Source of the DNA: Peptococcaceae bacterium UBA5752
Lineage (GTDB): Bacteria > Bacillota > Dehalobacteriia > UBA4068
DNA length: 64,000 nucleotides
Assembly: GCA_002419055.1 (NCBI GenBank)
Contig: DIFI01000006.1
Coordinates: 260,937 to 324,936, forward strand
Direction: 5' to 3'
Each line of letters starts with the position of its first letter. The stretch's first letter is position 1. The notes beneath the pieces were generated by a model. The model did no database searches. It saw only the letters and a list, made by a program, of their open reading frames with translations, and was not told the origin of the DNA. The position numbers and the translations under genes are program-made. Shown piece by piece: positions 24,115 to 32,088 of the stretch.

Positions 24115-24408
24115 CTAATTAGTCAACTTCACTTTTAAAGAAACCAGAGTCATACTGTTACGCATACAGCAAACGATAATAAAAACTTTGAGAATTAAAC
24201 AAGAAAGAAATAAAGTGCCGGCAACAGCAATAAGGCAAAAACCGGCCCCGTGCAAATAAATGGTACACGCTGCAATTTCCCGGCAAATTGGGCAATCTTC
24301 CCCACAACAATCGTGGTTATAATGTGTAATGATAAAGGATTCCGCAAAAACCATGGTGAGGCACAGCAAAAAACACAATGCAAGCACAAAGATTTTTTTC
24401 TTCACCAT
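24115..24408 (-). CDS. Small membrane protein with HDCCGEDCPIC motif
   Basis: 97 residues from ATG 24408, which overlaps the zur stop (ATGGTGA) and has AAAAGGC upstream; an ORF start at 24435 is less likely. N-terminal hydrophobic segment (residues 4-22), an exposed stretch THYNHDCCGEDCPIC with two His and four Cys, then a second hydrophobic region (about 55-80). The motif looks like a metal- or thiol-reactive site on the outer face. I do not recognise a named family. Its place between the regulator and the binding protein suggests a role in zinc capture or sensing. Confidence 0.75.
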   Translation of the reverse strand: MVKKKIFVLALCFLLCLTMVFAESFIITHYNHDCCGEDCPICREIAACTIYLHGAGFCLIAVAGTLFLSCLILKVFIIVCCMRNSMTLVSLKVKLTN

Positions 24409-24821
24409 GATTTGCCTTTTCTGCACTCCGCACATTTACCAAATAAAACTGTCTGCTCCTCGTCAATTGAGAAATTGCTATCCGCAAAAATTTGTTTAAA
24501 GACATCATCAGATAATTGGTTACTCATATGGAACAGTTTACCGCATTCAACGCATTTCAAATGCAAATGTTTATCAAAGTGTTCACATCCGGTAATCTGA
24601 TAAACAAATTGCCTGCTGTTGCCCTTGACAAACCGTTTGACTGTTCCCTCACTTACTATTTTTTGCATTAAACGATATACAGTGCTTTTACCGGGAACAG
24701 AGCCAGAAGCCAAATCAGATTGCATCCTGATAACCAATTCCTCAATCGTAAATGAAGATTCTCTGTTTTTTTTCATAAAATCAACCAATGTTTTTCGTTG
24801 CTCTGTTTGGTATTCAGCCAC
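24402..24821 (-). CDS. zur: Fur-family regulator, probably Zur
   Basis: 139 residues from GTG 24821, chosen because AGGGGAGG lies seven bases upstream and the Fur domain begins right after; the longer reading frame adds 42 unrelated residues. DNA-binding helix region VPGKSTVYRLMQKIVSEGTVKRF, metal site HFDKHLHLKCVECGKLFHM with a CxxC pair, and a second CAEC at the C-terminus that completes the structural zinc site. Zinc as the signal is inferred from the znuABC-type genes downstream. An inverted repeat of Fur-box geometry lies directly upstream. Confidence 0.9.
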   Translation of the reverse strand: MAEYQTEQRKTLVDFMKKNRESSFTIEELVIRMQSDLASGSVPGKSTVYRLMQKIVSEGTVKRFVKGNSRQFVYQITGCEHFDKHLHLKCVECGKLFHMSNQLSDDVFKQIFADSNFSIDEEQTVLFGKCAECRKGKSW

Positions 24822-24838
24822 AACTCCACCTCCCCTGA

Positions 24839-24859
24839 ATATGAGAATAACTCTCATAT
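24839..24859. promoter_or_regulatory. Fur/Zur-type operator
   Basis: ATATGAGAATAACTCTCATAT: inner TGAGAAT-A-ACTCTCA has the 7-1-7 dyad of Fur-family boxes with one mismatch, and outer bases extend the symmetry. It sits 17 bases upstream of the zur GTG, fitting autorepression of the whole cluster. Confidence 0.75.
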
Positions 24860-24907
24860 TAATTATATTAATATTCCCAAAAAAATCAAGCCTATACATA
24901 ATAAAAT

Positions 24908-24941
24908 AACCCTGCCAATAAATTATTTCATTAGCAGGGTT
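24908..24941 (-). terminator. Terminator of the aro operon
   Basis: On the minus strand AACCCTGC, 18-base loop, GCAGGGTT, then ATTTTATTAT. It follows the pheA stop and lies upstream of zur. Confidence 0.75.
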
Positions 24942-24964
24942 AACCAATAATATTTAAATTGCCT

Positions 24965-26110
24965 TTATACCATCTCCGAATAGCTGCCTAAATATTTAAA
25001 TTCCTCGCAGAAACCTTCCAACCCGCAAACAAGCTGAATAAATTGCTGCGAATAAATAGAAGTCTCGAGATCGAAATAAAACATAAATTCAAAGTCCCGG
25101 TTTGGTATCGGACGGCTTTCCAATTTTATTAAGTTGATACCAAGGGCAAAAAATCTTGAAAGCACTTTATACAAAGCTCCGGGCTTATTAGGAATGACCA
25201 TCATAATGCTGGTTTTATCAGCACCAGGATAGATTTCCAGCTGTTTGGAAATGCAGATAAATCTGGTATAGTTGTTATCATTGTCCTGAACGTTGCAGGA
25301 TAATATTGCAAGCTGATAGAGGTCGGCACATGCACGGGAGGAAAGTGCCGCGACGTCGCTGCGATCGGATTCCGCCACCATTTTTGCGGCGGCTGCAGTA
25401 TTGGCGCAAGCAGTCACCTTAACACTGCCAAGACTATCCAAAAACTTTGTACATTGATTGATAGCTTGCTCATGAGAATAAATTTCCTTGATTTGCGATA
25501 TTTTAGTTCCGTTTTTAGCTAGCAGATTATGATCTATCTTAACCCGCGCACTCCTGATAATGCTGAAGCGATAGTCCATCATTAAATCGTAAATTTGATT
25601 GACCGAACCGGCAGTGCTGTTTTCCAGCGGCAAGACTCCGTAACGGCACATATCTTTATCTATGGCATTGAATACGCTCTCAAAGTTCTTGAAATACATA
25701 ATATTAGGCACATTGAACATTTTTTCGCAAGCTAACTGCGAATAGGCGCCTTCAACCCCTTGGCATGCAACCAACGCATACTGAGGAAAAAGCTTTTCGG
25801 TTTTTTCAACTGCCTCCATGATCCGCTCTTTAAGCTCGGAGGTGGGATGCAATATCTTTTCTTGATTTGAGCGGCTTAGCTCAAATAAAAGTGAGTATAG
25901 TACACATACGTATGATCTCAGATCTTCGCTGACCTTGACGGTAATATCGGACAGTATTTGGCGCTCACGGCAAGGATCAAGTGGTGGCAGCTCATTAGCC
26001 TTTTTATATTCTGCAACCGCTGTGGTTATATCCATACGCTTTTGAAACAGCGATACCATTTGATCATCTATCTTGTCAATTTCTTCCCTTAATTGTTTTA
26101 AATCCTCCAT
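24965..26110 (-). CDS. pheA: Bifunctional chorismate mutase / prephenate dehydratase (P-protein)
   Basis: 381 residues from ATG 26110, with AAAGGAG eight bases upstream; the in-frame ATG 26128 would overlap that site. Three domains: AroQ chorismate mutase (1-90, REEIDKIDDQMVSLFQKRM), prephenate dehydratase (about 110-290, LPLENSTAGSVNQIYDLM and TRFICISK with the catalytic Thr-Arg-Phe) and a C-terminal ACT domain (NKPGALYKVLSRF, LESRPIP) that binds phenylalanine for feedback. Makes phenylpyruvate. Last gene of the aro operon. Confidence 0.96.
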   Translation of the reverse strand: MEDLKQLREEIDKIDDQMVSLFQKRMDITTAVAEYKKANELPPLDPCRERQILSDITVKVSEDLRSYVCVLYSLLFELSRSNQEKILHPTSELKERIMEAVEKTEKLFPQYALVACQGVEGAYSQLACEKMFNVPNIMYFKNFESVFNAIDKDMCRYGVLPLENSTAGSVNQIYDLMMDYRFSIIRSARVKIDHNLLAKNGTKISQIKEIYSHEQAINQCTKFLDSLGSVKVTACANTAAAAKMVAESDRSDVAALSSRACADLYQLAILSCNVQDNDNNYTRFICISKQLEIYPGADKTSIMMVIPNKPGALYKVLSRFFALGINLIKLESRPIPNRDFEFMFYFDLETSIYSQQFIQLVCGLEGFCEEFKYLGSYSEMV

Positions 26111-26124
26111 TTGATTGGCTCCTT

Positions 26125-27210
26125 TCATATTTGGGTGTCTAACAAAGCATCATATATGGCAATGGCCGCTGCCGCCTCGACGCAGGCCACGGCTCTTGGC
26201 ACTATACAAGGGTCGTGCCTGCCCTTAATCTCGAGCGTAGTATTTTCTTTTTGGGAAAGGCTGACGCTCTGCTGAACTTTAGCAATCGACGGCGTCGGTT
26301 TAAAAGCGGTGCGGAAGATCAACGGCATGCCGGAACTAATACCGCCCAAGATCCCACCGTGGTTATTGGTTATGGTTTTAACTTGTGTATTGTCAAAATA
26401 AAAACTGTCGTTGTTCTCGGAGCCTTTTAAGGTAGCAGCGGCAAATCCGTTGCCAAACTCAATGCCTTTGACCGCCGGAATACCGAACACTATTGCAGCA
26501 ATACTGTTTTCAAGGCCATCAAACAGCGGTTCGCCGATACCGGCAGGAATTCCCAAAGCAGCGCATTCGACCACTCCACCAACAGAATCCCCTTCGGATT
26601 TAGCAGCCAAAATCAGCTCTATCATCTGCGCCGCTTTTTGATCGTCTATCACCGCTAAACTTTTGGCCTTGAGTAACTCAAATTCAGCAAGGCTGACATT
26701 TACCAGATTAAAAGCCTTATCTTTGATATTGCCAATAGAAGCAATATGAGCTGCTATTTCGATACCTCGCTGCTGCAATAACTGCAAACAAATGCTGCCG
26801 GCAATGCAAAGCGGTGCAGTAAGTCGGCCGGAATAATGACCGCCTCCTGCCATATCCTGCACGCCGCCAAACTTCTGTTGTGCTGCATAATCAACATGCG
26901 AAGGACGCGGCACATCACTAAACTGACTATAATCGCCGGAGCGCACGTCGGTATTTCTGATGATAGCCGTAAGCGGTGCACCGCAGGTAACTCCATCAAC
27001 CAGCCCCGAGATAAACTCCGGTATATCTGCTTCTTGACGCGGCGTTGAATAGGCATTTTGCCCGGGAGCACGCCTTTGAAGAAAAGCTTTAAGTTGATCA
27101 ATGTTGATTTTTTTACCGGCAGGCAGGCCGTCGATGGTGACACCGATTGCCGCCGAATGTGATTGGCCAAAGATAGAAACGATGATGTTTTTCCCGCAGA
27201 CCGAAGTCAT
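26125..27210 (-). CDS. aroC: Chorismate synthase
   Basis: 361 residues. FMN-dependent final step to chorismate. Motifs: FGQSHSAAIGVTIDGLPAG (signature 1 region), RPSHVDYAAQQKFG, GGGHYSGRLTAP, GGILGGISSGMP and GRHDPCIVPRAV near the C-terminus. The ribosome site sits at 27215-27220 (AAAGGAA), within the short gap after aroA. Confidence 0.97.
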   Translation of the reverse strand: MTSVCGKNIIVSIFGQSHSAAIGVTIDGLPAGKKINIDQLKAFLQRRAPGQNAYSTPRQEADIPEFISGLVDGVTCGAPLTAIIRNTDVRSGDYSQFSDVPRPSHVDYAAQQKFGGVQDMAGGGHYSGRLTAPLCIAGSICLQLLQQRGIEIAAHIASIGNIKDKAFNLVNVSLAEFELLKAKSLAVIDDQKAAQMIELILAAKSEGDSVGGVVECAALGIPAGIGEPLFDGLENSIAAIVFGIPAVKGIEFGNGFAAATLKGSENNDSFYFDNTQVKTITNNHGGILGGISSGMPLIFRTAFKPTPSIAKVQQSVSLSQKENTTLEIKGRHDPCIVPRAVACVEAAAAIAIYDALLDTQI

Positions 27211-27231
27211 AAGCCAACTTCCTTTCTCAAT

Positions 27232-28500
27232 CTATTTTAGTTCTACGATACCGCCAAGCAGACTAAAATCTTTAAAAAAATCCGGATATGATTTTCCCAC
27301 CGCTTCCGCGTCCTCAATAATCAGCTTTTGTTTTGAAAGAACCGCAGCAATGGCAGCCATCATAGCTATCCGATGATCTCCGTAGCAAGATACCGTACCG
27401 CCGCGAAGTTCTTTTCCCCCATCAATAATTAATCCATCTGCGGTCTCAGAAACTGCTGCGCCCAGCAGGGAAAGAGTATCGGCAACCGTTTTCAGCCGGT
27501 CACTTTCTTTGAGCCGCAGCCGCCTGGCGTTATAAATAACCGTCTTGCCTTGAGCGGCACAGGCAACTACCGCTAGCGCCGGCACAAGATCGGGTATATT
27601 TTTGGCATCGATTTCTATCGCCTGCAGCTTACCGCGGCTGACCGTTACTGTATCATTAGCAAAACTTACATCTGCGCCAAAATCCTTTAACAACTCCACT
27701 ACCGCTTTGTCGCCTTGCGTTGAATCCTTATTGATATTAGTGCAGGTGATTGGTGTTTCACTAAGTGCCGCGGCACACAACCAAAAAGCTGCGTTGGACC
27801 AGTCGCCTTCGACAACAACTTTACTGGGCGAACAGTATCTTTGCCTGCCCCTGACAATATATAGATTATCCTCTATCTCAATGGTAATACCAAATAACTT
27901 CAAAGCTGCTACTGTCAAATCAATATAAGGCTGGGATTCGACGATGCCGCTTAACTTAAGCTCACTATCGCTATCCAAAAGTGATAATGCCAGCAATAAA
28001 CCGCTGACAAATTGGGAGGATACATCACCGGCCAGCTGATATTGGCCGCCAGTCAGCTTCCCCGTACAATTTAACGGCATCTGCCCCTGCTTGGATAAGC
28101 TGCAGCCATGAGCGATCAATTCTTCATATAGTGGGGAAAGCGGTCTTTGCGGCAGTCTGCCGCTTGCCATAAACGAAGCGTCAGTAGCCAGAGCGCAAGC
28201 GATCGGCAGCATAAAACGCAGCGTAGCGCCGCTTTCGCTACAGTATAAATAAGCGCCTTTGTATATCTGCTCCAATGACAATGGATTGACCGTAAACCCC
28301 TCACCGCTTCGCTCTATTCTAGCGCCCAGTGCATTGAGGCAGCCAACGGTCGCCTCAATATCGGCAGAAGTATCCGCGCACTTGATAAATGTGGGAGCAT
28401 CGGACAATGCGCTGCAGATCAGCAGCCGCTGCGCCTGAGATTTTGAGGCAATGGCTCTTACCGTGCCGCTAAGTTTTGCCTGCGTTATTACTGCTTTCAC
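27232..28500 (-). CDS. aroA: 3-phosphoshikimate 1-carboxyvinyltransferase (EPSP synthase)
   Basis: 422 residues. Joins PEP to shikimate-3-phosphate. Motifs: SKSQAQRLLICSALSD (N-terminal phosphate site), ESGATLRFMLP (signature 1, where the usual Gly-Thr is replaced by Gly-Ala-Thr), GRLPQRPL, RLRLKESDRLKTVAD (signature 2), GDHRIAMMAAIAAV. The LxSGATLRF-type loop resembles class II-like sequences less than the Escherichia type; glyphosate sensitivity cannot be decided by eye. Confidence 0.96.
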   Translation of the reverse strand: MKAVITQAKLSGTVRAIASKSQAQRLLICSALSDAPTFIKCADTSADIEATVGCLNALGARIERSGEGFTVNPLSLEQIYKGAYLYCSESGATLRFMLPIACALATDASFMASGRLPQRPLSPLYEELIAHGCSLSKQGQMPLNCTGKLTGGQYQLAGDVSSQFVSGLLLALSLLDSDSELKLSGIVESQPYIDLTVAALKLFGITIEIEDNLYIVRGRQRYCSPSKVVVEGDWSNAAFWLCAAALSETPITCTNINKDSTQGDKAVVELLKDFGADVSFANDTVTVSRGKLQAIEIDAKNIPDLVPALAVVACAAQGKTVIYNARRLRLKESDRLKTVADTLSLLGAAVSETADGLIIDGGKELRGGTVSCYGDHRIAMMAAIAAVLSKQKLIIEDAEAVGKSYPDFFKDFSLLGGIVELK

Positions 28501-28514
28501 TGTTACTCCTCCCC

Positions 28515-29570
28515 TTAGTTACTTATCCCCAGCTCGATTAGATGCCGCAATTCGGACATCGATATTTCTTTCAATACACATTGACCGATTGCTTCCGGTA
28601 CTACTATTGTGATATTTTCACCCCGAAGTTTTTTATCTGATACAGCACACTCAAACAACTGCGCTGCGGTATATGGCGAAGTAACCGGTAAACCAACGTT
28701 TGTTATCAAGTCGCTGACCTCGTTAAGACAATTATCGCCGCAGTGACCAAGCTTGACGGCGGCTCTTGTGATAATTACCATACCAATGGCCACTGCGCTG
28801 CCATGGGTTATTGTATAATTACTGCAGGCTTCTATGCTATGGCCGATGGTATGACCGAAATTAAGCAGCTGACGCTGGCCTCTATCCCGCTCGTCTTGGG
28901 CAACGATATCACTCTTAATGGACAGACAGCGATAGATAATCTCTTCCATCTGAGGCCAAAGCGGCTCTTTAAGCATGCCGAAAAGCATTGCTTCGGCAAT
29001 CATGCCGTATTTTATTATCTCGGCACAGCCGTCTTGAAATACTGATTGCTTTAAAGTTTTAAATGTGGAGTAATCACTTAGCACTAAGTCCGGCTGATAA
29101 AAAGTACCGGCCTGATTTTTACCCGTGTTGAGATTTATAGCGGTCTTGCCACCCACAGAAGCATCGACCGCCGCCAGCAAAGTTGTCGGCAACTGCACCA
29201 GCCTAACACCCCGCAGATAGGTCGAAGCTGCAAATCCCGCCAGATCGCCAACAACTCCGCCGCCTAAAGCAACGACTACATCCGATCTGGTCAATTTATT
29301 TCCTGCCAAAAAATTAAGCAACAGCAGATAATTTTCAGCGTTTTTTGATCTTTCACCGTTGGCAATTACAAATTTCACCACTCGGTAGCCACTGTTAGCT
29401 AATGATTCCTCAACCATTTGACTATACAATTGATCGACCAAATCATCAGTTACCAAAGCAGCGGTTTTTCCGCCTGCTATTTGCCGGATATAATCTCCGG
29501 CGCTGCTAAGCAGATTATCAGCAATATAAATATCATAGGTTTTTGAGGCTTTGACCCTCAGAGTTCTCAT
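28515..29570 (-). CDS. aroB: 3-dehydroquinate synthase
   Basis: 351 residues. NAD- and metal-dependent cyclisation of DAHP. Motifs: ANGERSKNAENY, VVALGGGVVGDLAGFAAS (NAD binding), PTTLLAAVDASVGGKTAINL, GCAEIIKYGMI, GHTIGHSIEA and HGSAVAIGM with the zinc-binding His residues. Overlaps tyrA by four bases. Confidence 0.97.
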   Translation of the reverse strand: MRTLRVKASKTYDIYIADNLLSSAGDYIRQIAGGKTAALVTDDLVDQLYSQMVEESLANSGYRVVKFVIANGERSKNAENYLLLLNFLAGNKLTRSDVVVALGGGVVGDLAGFAASTYLRGVRLVQLPTTLLAAVDASVGGKTAINLNTGKNQAGTFYQPDLVLSDYSTFKTLKQSVFQDGCAEIIKYGMIAEAMLFGMLKEPLWPQMEEIIYRCLSIKSDIVAQDERDRGQRQLLNFGHTIGHSIEACSNYTITHGSAVAIGMVIITRAAVKLGHCGDNCLNEVSDLITNVGLPVTSPYTAAQLFECAVSDKKLRGENITIVVPEAIGQCVLKEISMSELRHLIELGISN

Positions 29571-30403
29571 CTGCCATCCACCTTTTCTTTAAGTTTCCTG
29601 CCATCTGCCAACAGCTTCTTTAATTTTTGATTATTTCCTTCTTTTAAAGCATCTCTATATTCGCTCAAAGAATTAATAATAAAATCAATCTCCTCAATCA
29701 AATTGTCCCTATTACCCATAAACAGCTGGGACCACATATCTTCATTGAGCCAGGCCACTCTGGTCAGATCTTTATAGCTGCCTGCAGAAAGTCCCTTAAA
29801 CTCAGATGCAGTCGGGCTTTTGATATAGGCGTTGGAGACAATATGCGCCAGCTGTGAAGTAATGGCAATAATTCTATCATGTTTTTCCGCGGTAGTAATA
29901 GTGATCTGCCCAAAACCGGCCGGTTCTAACAACTGCTTGATCCGATCAAAAAACACAATATCACCATACCGGGGCGGTACTATAACCATTGAGGCACCCT
30001 TAAATAAAGAGCCCCGGCTATACTTAAAGCCAAAATGCTGCGTACCTGCCATCGGATGTCCGCCGACAAATGTAAAACCATGCTTTTTTGCAATTGCAAA
30101 GCATTGTTCACAGACAATGCGTTTGATACCGCAACAGTCAATAACCACAGTATCAGGAGCTATCAACGGCGCAGCTTCACTCAGATAATCAATGGTTGCC
30201 TGCGGATACAAAGCAATCAGAATGCAGTTGCATAGCTTAATGGTGTCTTGATTGAGAACCTCGTCAACCGCGCCGGCTATCCGCGCCAGATCCAATATCG
30301 ACTGATCGGCATCGAATGCATACACTATATTACCCGGCTGCTGTTTATAGGCCTTGGCAAAAGAACCACCAATCAGCCCCAGCCCTACTACTCCGATATT
30401 CAT
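29567..30403 (-). CDS. tyrA: Prephenate dehydrogenase
   Basis: 278 residues, TyrA core without chorismate mutase or ACT domain. N-terminal Rossmann motif VGLGLIGGSFAKAYK, then IDCCGIKR, FVGGHPMAGTQHFGF with the catalytic His, ITSQLAHIVSNAY. Produces 4-hydroxyphenylpyruvate for tyrosine. Lacking its own regulatory domain, control presumably comes from the DAHP synthase and the attenuator. Confidence 0.95.
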   Translation of the reverse strand: MNIGVVGLGLIGGSFAKAYKQQPGNIVYAFDADQSILDLARIAGAVDEVLNQDTIKLCNCILIALYPQATIDYLSEAAPLIAPDTVVIDCCGIKRIVCEQCFAIAKKHGFTFVGGHPMAGTQHFGFKYSRGSLFKGASMVIVPPRYGDIVFFDRIKQLLEPAGFGQITITTAEKHDRIIAITSQLAHIVSNAYIKSPTASEFKGLSAGSYKDLTRVAWLNEDMWSQLFMGNRDNLIEEIDFIINSLSEYRDALKEGNNQKLKKLLADGRKLKEKVDGR

Positions 30404-31413
30404 GATTTTACCACCTCAAGGATTTTATTTACTTTTGAAGCTAGATCGGCAAATTGCTCCGGCGTCAGCGACTGGGCGCCGTCGCAAAGAGCATTAGCCG
30501 GGTCATTATGCACCTCGATCATCAGTCCGTCAGCACCGGCAGCCGCCGCTGCCATAGCCATCGGTTTGACCATTCTTGCAATACCGGTGGCATGGCTCGG
30601 ATCAATCACAATCGGCAGATGTGTCAGCTCCCTAAGCAGCGGGATGGCGGATAGGTCAAGTGTGTTGCGGGTATAGGTCTCGAATGTTCTGATGCCGCGT
30701 TCGCAAAGAATAATGTTTTCATTTCCGCGCGACATGATATATTCTGCGCTCATCAGTAACTCTTTGATTGTATTAGCCAGGCCTCGTTTGAGCAAAATCG
30801 GCTTATTGGTCTTGCCCAAATCCTTCAAAAGATCGAAATTTTGCATATTACGCGCGCCTACCTGTATAACATCTACATTCTCAAACAAGGACAAATGATT
30901 TGCGTTCATTATTTCCGTTACTATCGGCATGCCGGTGCGCTTTTTAGCCTCAAGCAGAAATTCGATCCCTTGCGCACCTAATCCCTGGAAATCATAAGGA
31001 GAGGTGCGCGGCTTGAAAGCTCCTCCTCTCAACAAACCGGCGCCCGCAGCTTTTACTTTTTCGGCAATATCAATAATCTGCCCAGATGATTCAACCGAGC
31101 AAGGTCCGGCAATAATCTGGAAATGACCGCTACCCAGCTTTAAATCACCAATATTGATTACCGTATCATCGGGATGGAATTGACGGCTGGCGCTCTTATA
31201 AGGTTCGCTGATCCTTTTTACCGATTCGATTATTTCCAGCCCTTCAAGCAGATCGACATCTACTTTACTAGTATCACCGATCAAGCCGATAATGGTGCAA
31301 TACTGTCCTTTGGAAATATGGACATCAAGCCCTCTGTCTTTAAACCAATTGCTGAGATTTTCAATTTGTTGGTCAGATACACCTTTTTTTAATACGGCTA
31401 TCATATTTGCCAC
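30400..31413 (-). CDS. aroF: DAHP synthase, type I-beta with N-terminal ACT-like domain
   Basis: 337 residues. Residues 1-70 form a ferredoxin-like/ACT regulatory domain as in Thermotoga DAHP synthase, which is inhibited by Tyr and Phe. The barrel carries IIAGPCSVES, LLRGGAFKPRTSPYDFQGLG, PILLKRGLANTIKE, CERGIRTFETYTRNTLD and DPSHATGIARMV. First enzyme of the shikimate pathway and first structural gene of this operon. GGAGGTG precedes the ATG. Confidence 0.97.
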   Translation of the reverse strand: MANMIAVLKKGVSDQQIENLSNWFKDRGLDVHISKGQYCTIIGLIGDTSKVDVDLLEGLEIIESVKRISEPYKSASRQFHPDDTVINIGDLKLGSGHFQIIAGPCSVESSGQIIDIAEKVKAAGAGLLRGGAFKPRTSPYDFQGLGAQGIEFLLEAKKRTGMPIVTEIMNANHLSLFENVDVIQVGARNMQNFDLLKDLGKTNKPILLKRGLANTIKELLMSAEYIMSRGNENIILCERGIRTFETYTRNTLDLSAIPLLRELTHLPIVIDPSHATGIARMVKPMAMAAAAAGADGLMIEVHNDPANALCDGAQSLTPEQFADLASKVNKILEVVKS

Positions 31414-31441
31414 CTCCTAATTTTTTTGGGAAGATATATAA

Positions 31442-31475
31442 AAGGGCCACGCAGTGATTTTACTGCGTGGCCCTT
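31442..31475 (-). terminator. Aro attenuator terminator
   Basis: On the minus strand AAGGGCCACGCAGT, loop AAAATC, ACTGCGTGGCCCTT, then TTATAT: a 14-pair stem between the leader peptide and aroF. The 5' arm can instead pair with GTGGTTTTT (31533-31525) inside the leader ORF. Confidence 0.88.
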
Positions 31476-31512
31476 AAGGATACATTTATCAGTTAACTGA
31501 ACATGCATTCCA

Positions 31513-31602
31513 TTAATTTGCAGCAAAAACCACTCTTATTTTATGCTTGGTAAAATAAAAGTAATAATAATATGCTGTAAATAAAAAGGAAATGTTCTTC
31601 AT
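31513..31602 (-). CDS. Phe/Tyr-rich leader peptide of the aro operon
   Basis: 29 codons on the minus strand behind GGAGGAG. The peptide begins MKNISFLFTAYYYYFYFTKH: within residues 6-17 there are four Phe and five Tyr, with four Tyr codons in a row, and one more Phe near the end. The stop lies 37 bases before the terminator. Codon content matches the operon products exactly (pheA and tyrA), like PheL of E. coli. The codons for VVF (31533-31525) are complementary to AAGGGCCAC of the terminator 5' arm, nine pairs including three G-U, so stalling in the Tyr/Phe run would expose an anti-terminator. Confidence 0.87.
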   Translation of the reverse strand: MKNISFLFTAYYYYFYFTKHKIRVVFAAN

Positions 31603-31624
31603 ATGCTCCTCCATGGTAATTAAC

Positions 31625-31653
31625 AAGATATCATGTAAACAAAAGTATGTCAA
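31625..31653 (-). promoter_or_regulatory. Promoter of the aro operon
   Basis: Minus strand TTGACA (31653-31648), 17-base spacer, TATCTT (31630-31625), just upstream of the leader peptide. Confidence 0.8.
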
Positions 31654-31680
31654 CAAAAATTTAATATTATTAAAAGTTTT

Positions 31681-31739
31681 TTATTGACATATGACAAAAA
31701 CAAAGTATAATTAAGTTGTTAACGACATATGTCAATAAC
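31681..31739. repeat. 13-bp inverted repeat framing a promoter (operator pair)
   Basis: TTATTGACATATG (31681-31693) is repeated exactly as its complement CATATGTCAATAA (31727-31739). Each copy is itself nearly palindromic (TTGACATATGACAA; CGACATATGTCAA). One copy covers the -35 box, the other lies just past the start site, the geometry of a repressor-controlled promoter. The binding protein is unknown; DUF134 from the operon is the first candidate and a Crp/Fnr-type protein the second. Confidence 0.75.
31684..31711 (+). promoter_or_regulatory. Promoter of the DUF5320-Mrp operon
   Basis: TTGACA (31684-31689), 16-base spacer, TATAAT (31706-31711), embedded in the inverted repeat described for 31681-31739. 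Divergent from the aro promoter about 30 bases away. Confidence 0.8.
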
Positions 31740-31758
31740 TATAAAGGAGGTGTAATAT

Positions 31759-32028
31759 ATGCCACGAAAAGATGGAACCGGCCCAATAGGCTTGGGAGCA
31801 ATGACCGGCAAAGGAATAGGCTATTGCGCCATTGCCGAAGATAAAAAGGTTGCAACCGGCATGGGACTTGGCCTACGGTATAGCTGTGGTAACGGATATG
31901 GCCGCAGAGCTTACAGAACCAATATCCGCCCAATGACTGCCGAAGTGATATGCGAACAGTTAGAAATGCAAAAAGAAATACTGCAAATGCGTATTAAAGA
32001 AATTGATAAGCAATTGTCTGAAATATAA
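31759..32028 (+). CDS. DUF5320 protein
   Basis: 89 residues. Gly-rich N-terminal half (MPRKDGTGPIGLGAMTGKGI, GMGLGLRYSCGNGYGRRAY) and a C-terminal coiled-coil-like helix (EVICEQLEMQKEILQMRIKE). This is the recognisable DUF5320 layout; such proteins are regularly found next to DUF134, NifX-like and MinD/Mrp ATPase genes. Function unknown. AAAGGAGGTG precedes the ATG. A hairpin separates it from the rest of the operon, so it may be expressed at a higher level. Confidence 0.85.
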   Translation: MPRKDGTGPIGLGAMTGKGIGYCAIAEDKKVATGMGLGLRYSCGNGYGRRAYRTNIRPMTAEVICEQLEMQKEILQMRIKEIDKQLSEI

Positions 32029-32035
32029 ATAATGA

Positions 32036-32075
32036 GGGAATAACCAGAGTATACTCTGGTTATTCCCCTTGTTTT
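32036..32075 (+). terminator. Hairpin between DUF5320 and DUF134 genes
   Basis: GGGAATAACCAGAGT and ACTCTGGTTATTCCC, a 15-pair stem, then CTTGTTTT. Probably a leaky terminator, since no obvious new promoter precedes the next gene. Confidence 0.75.
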
Positions 32076-32088
32076 AGGAGTGAAGTAT

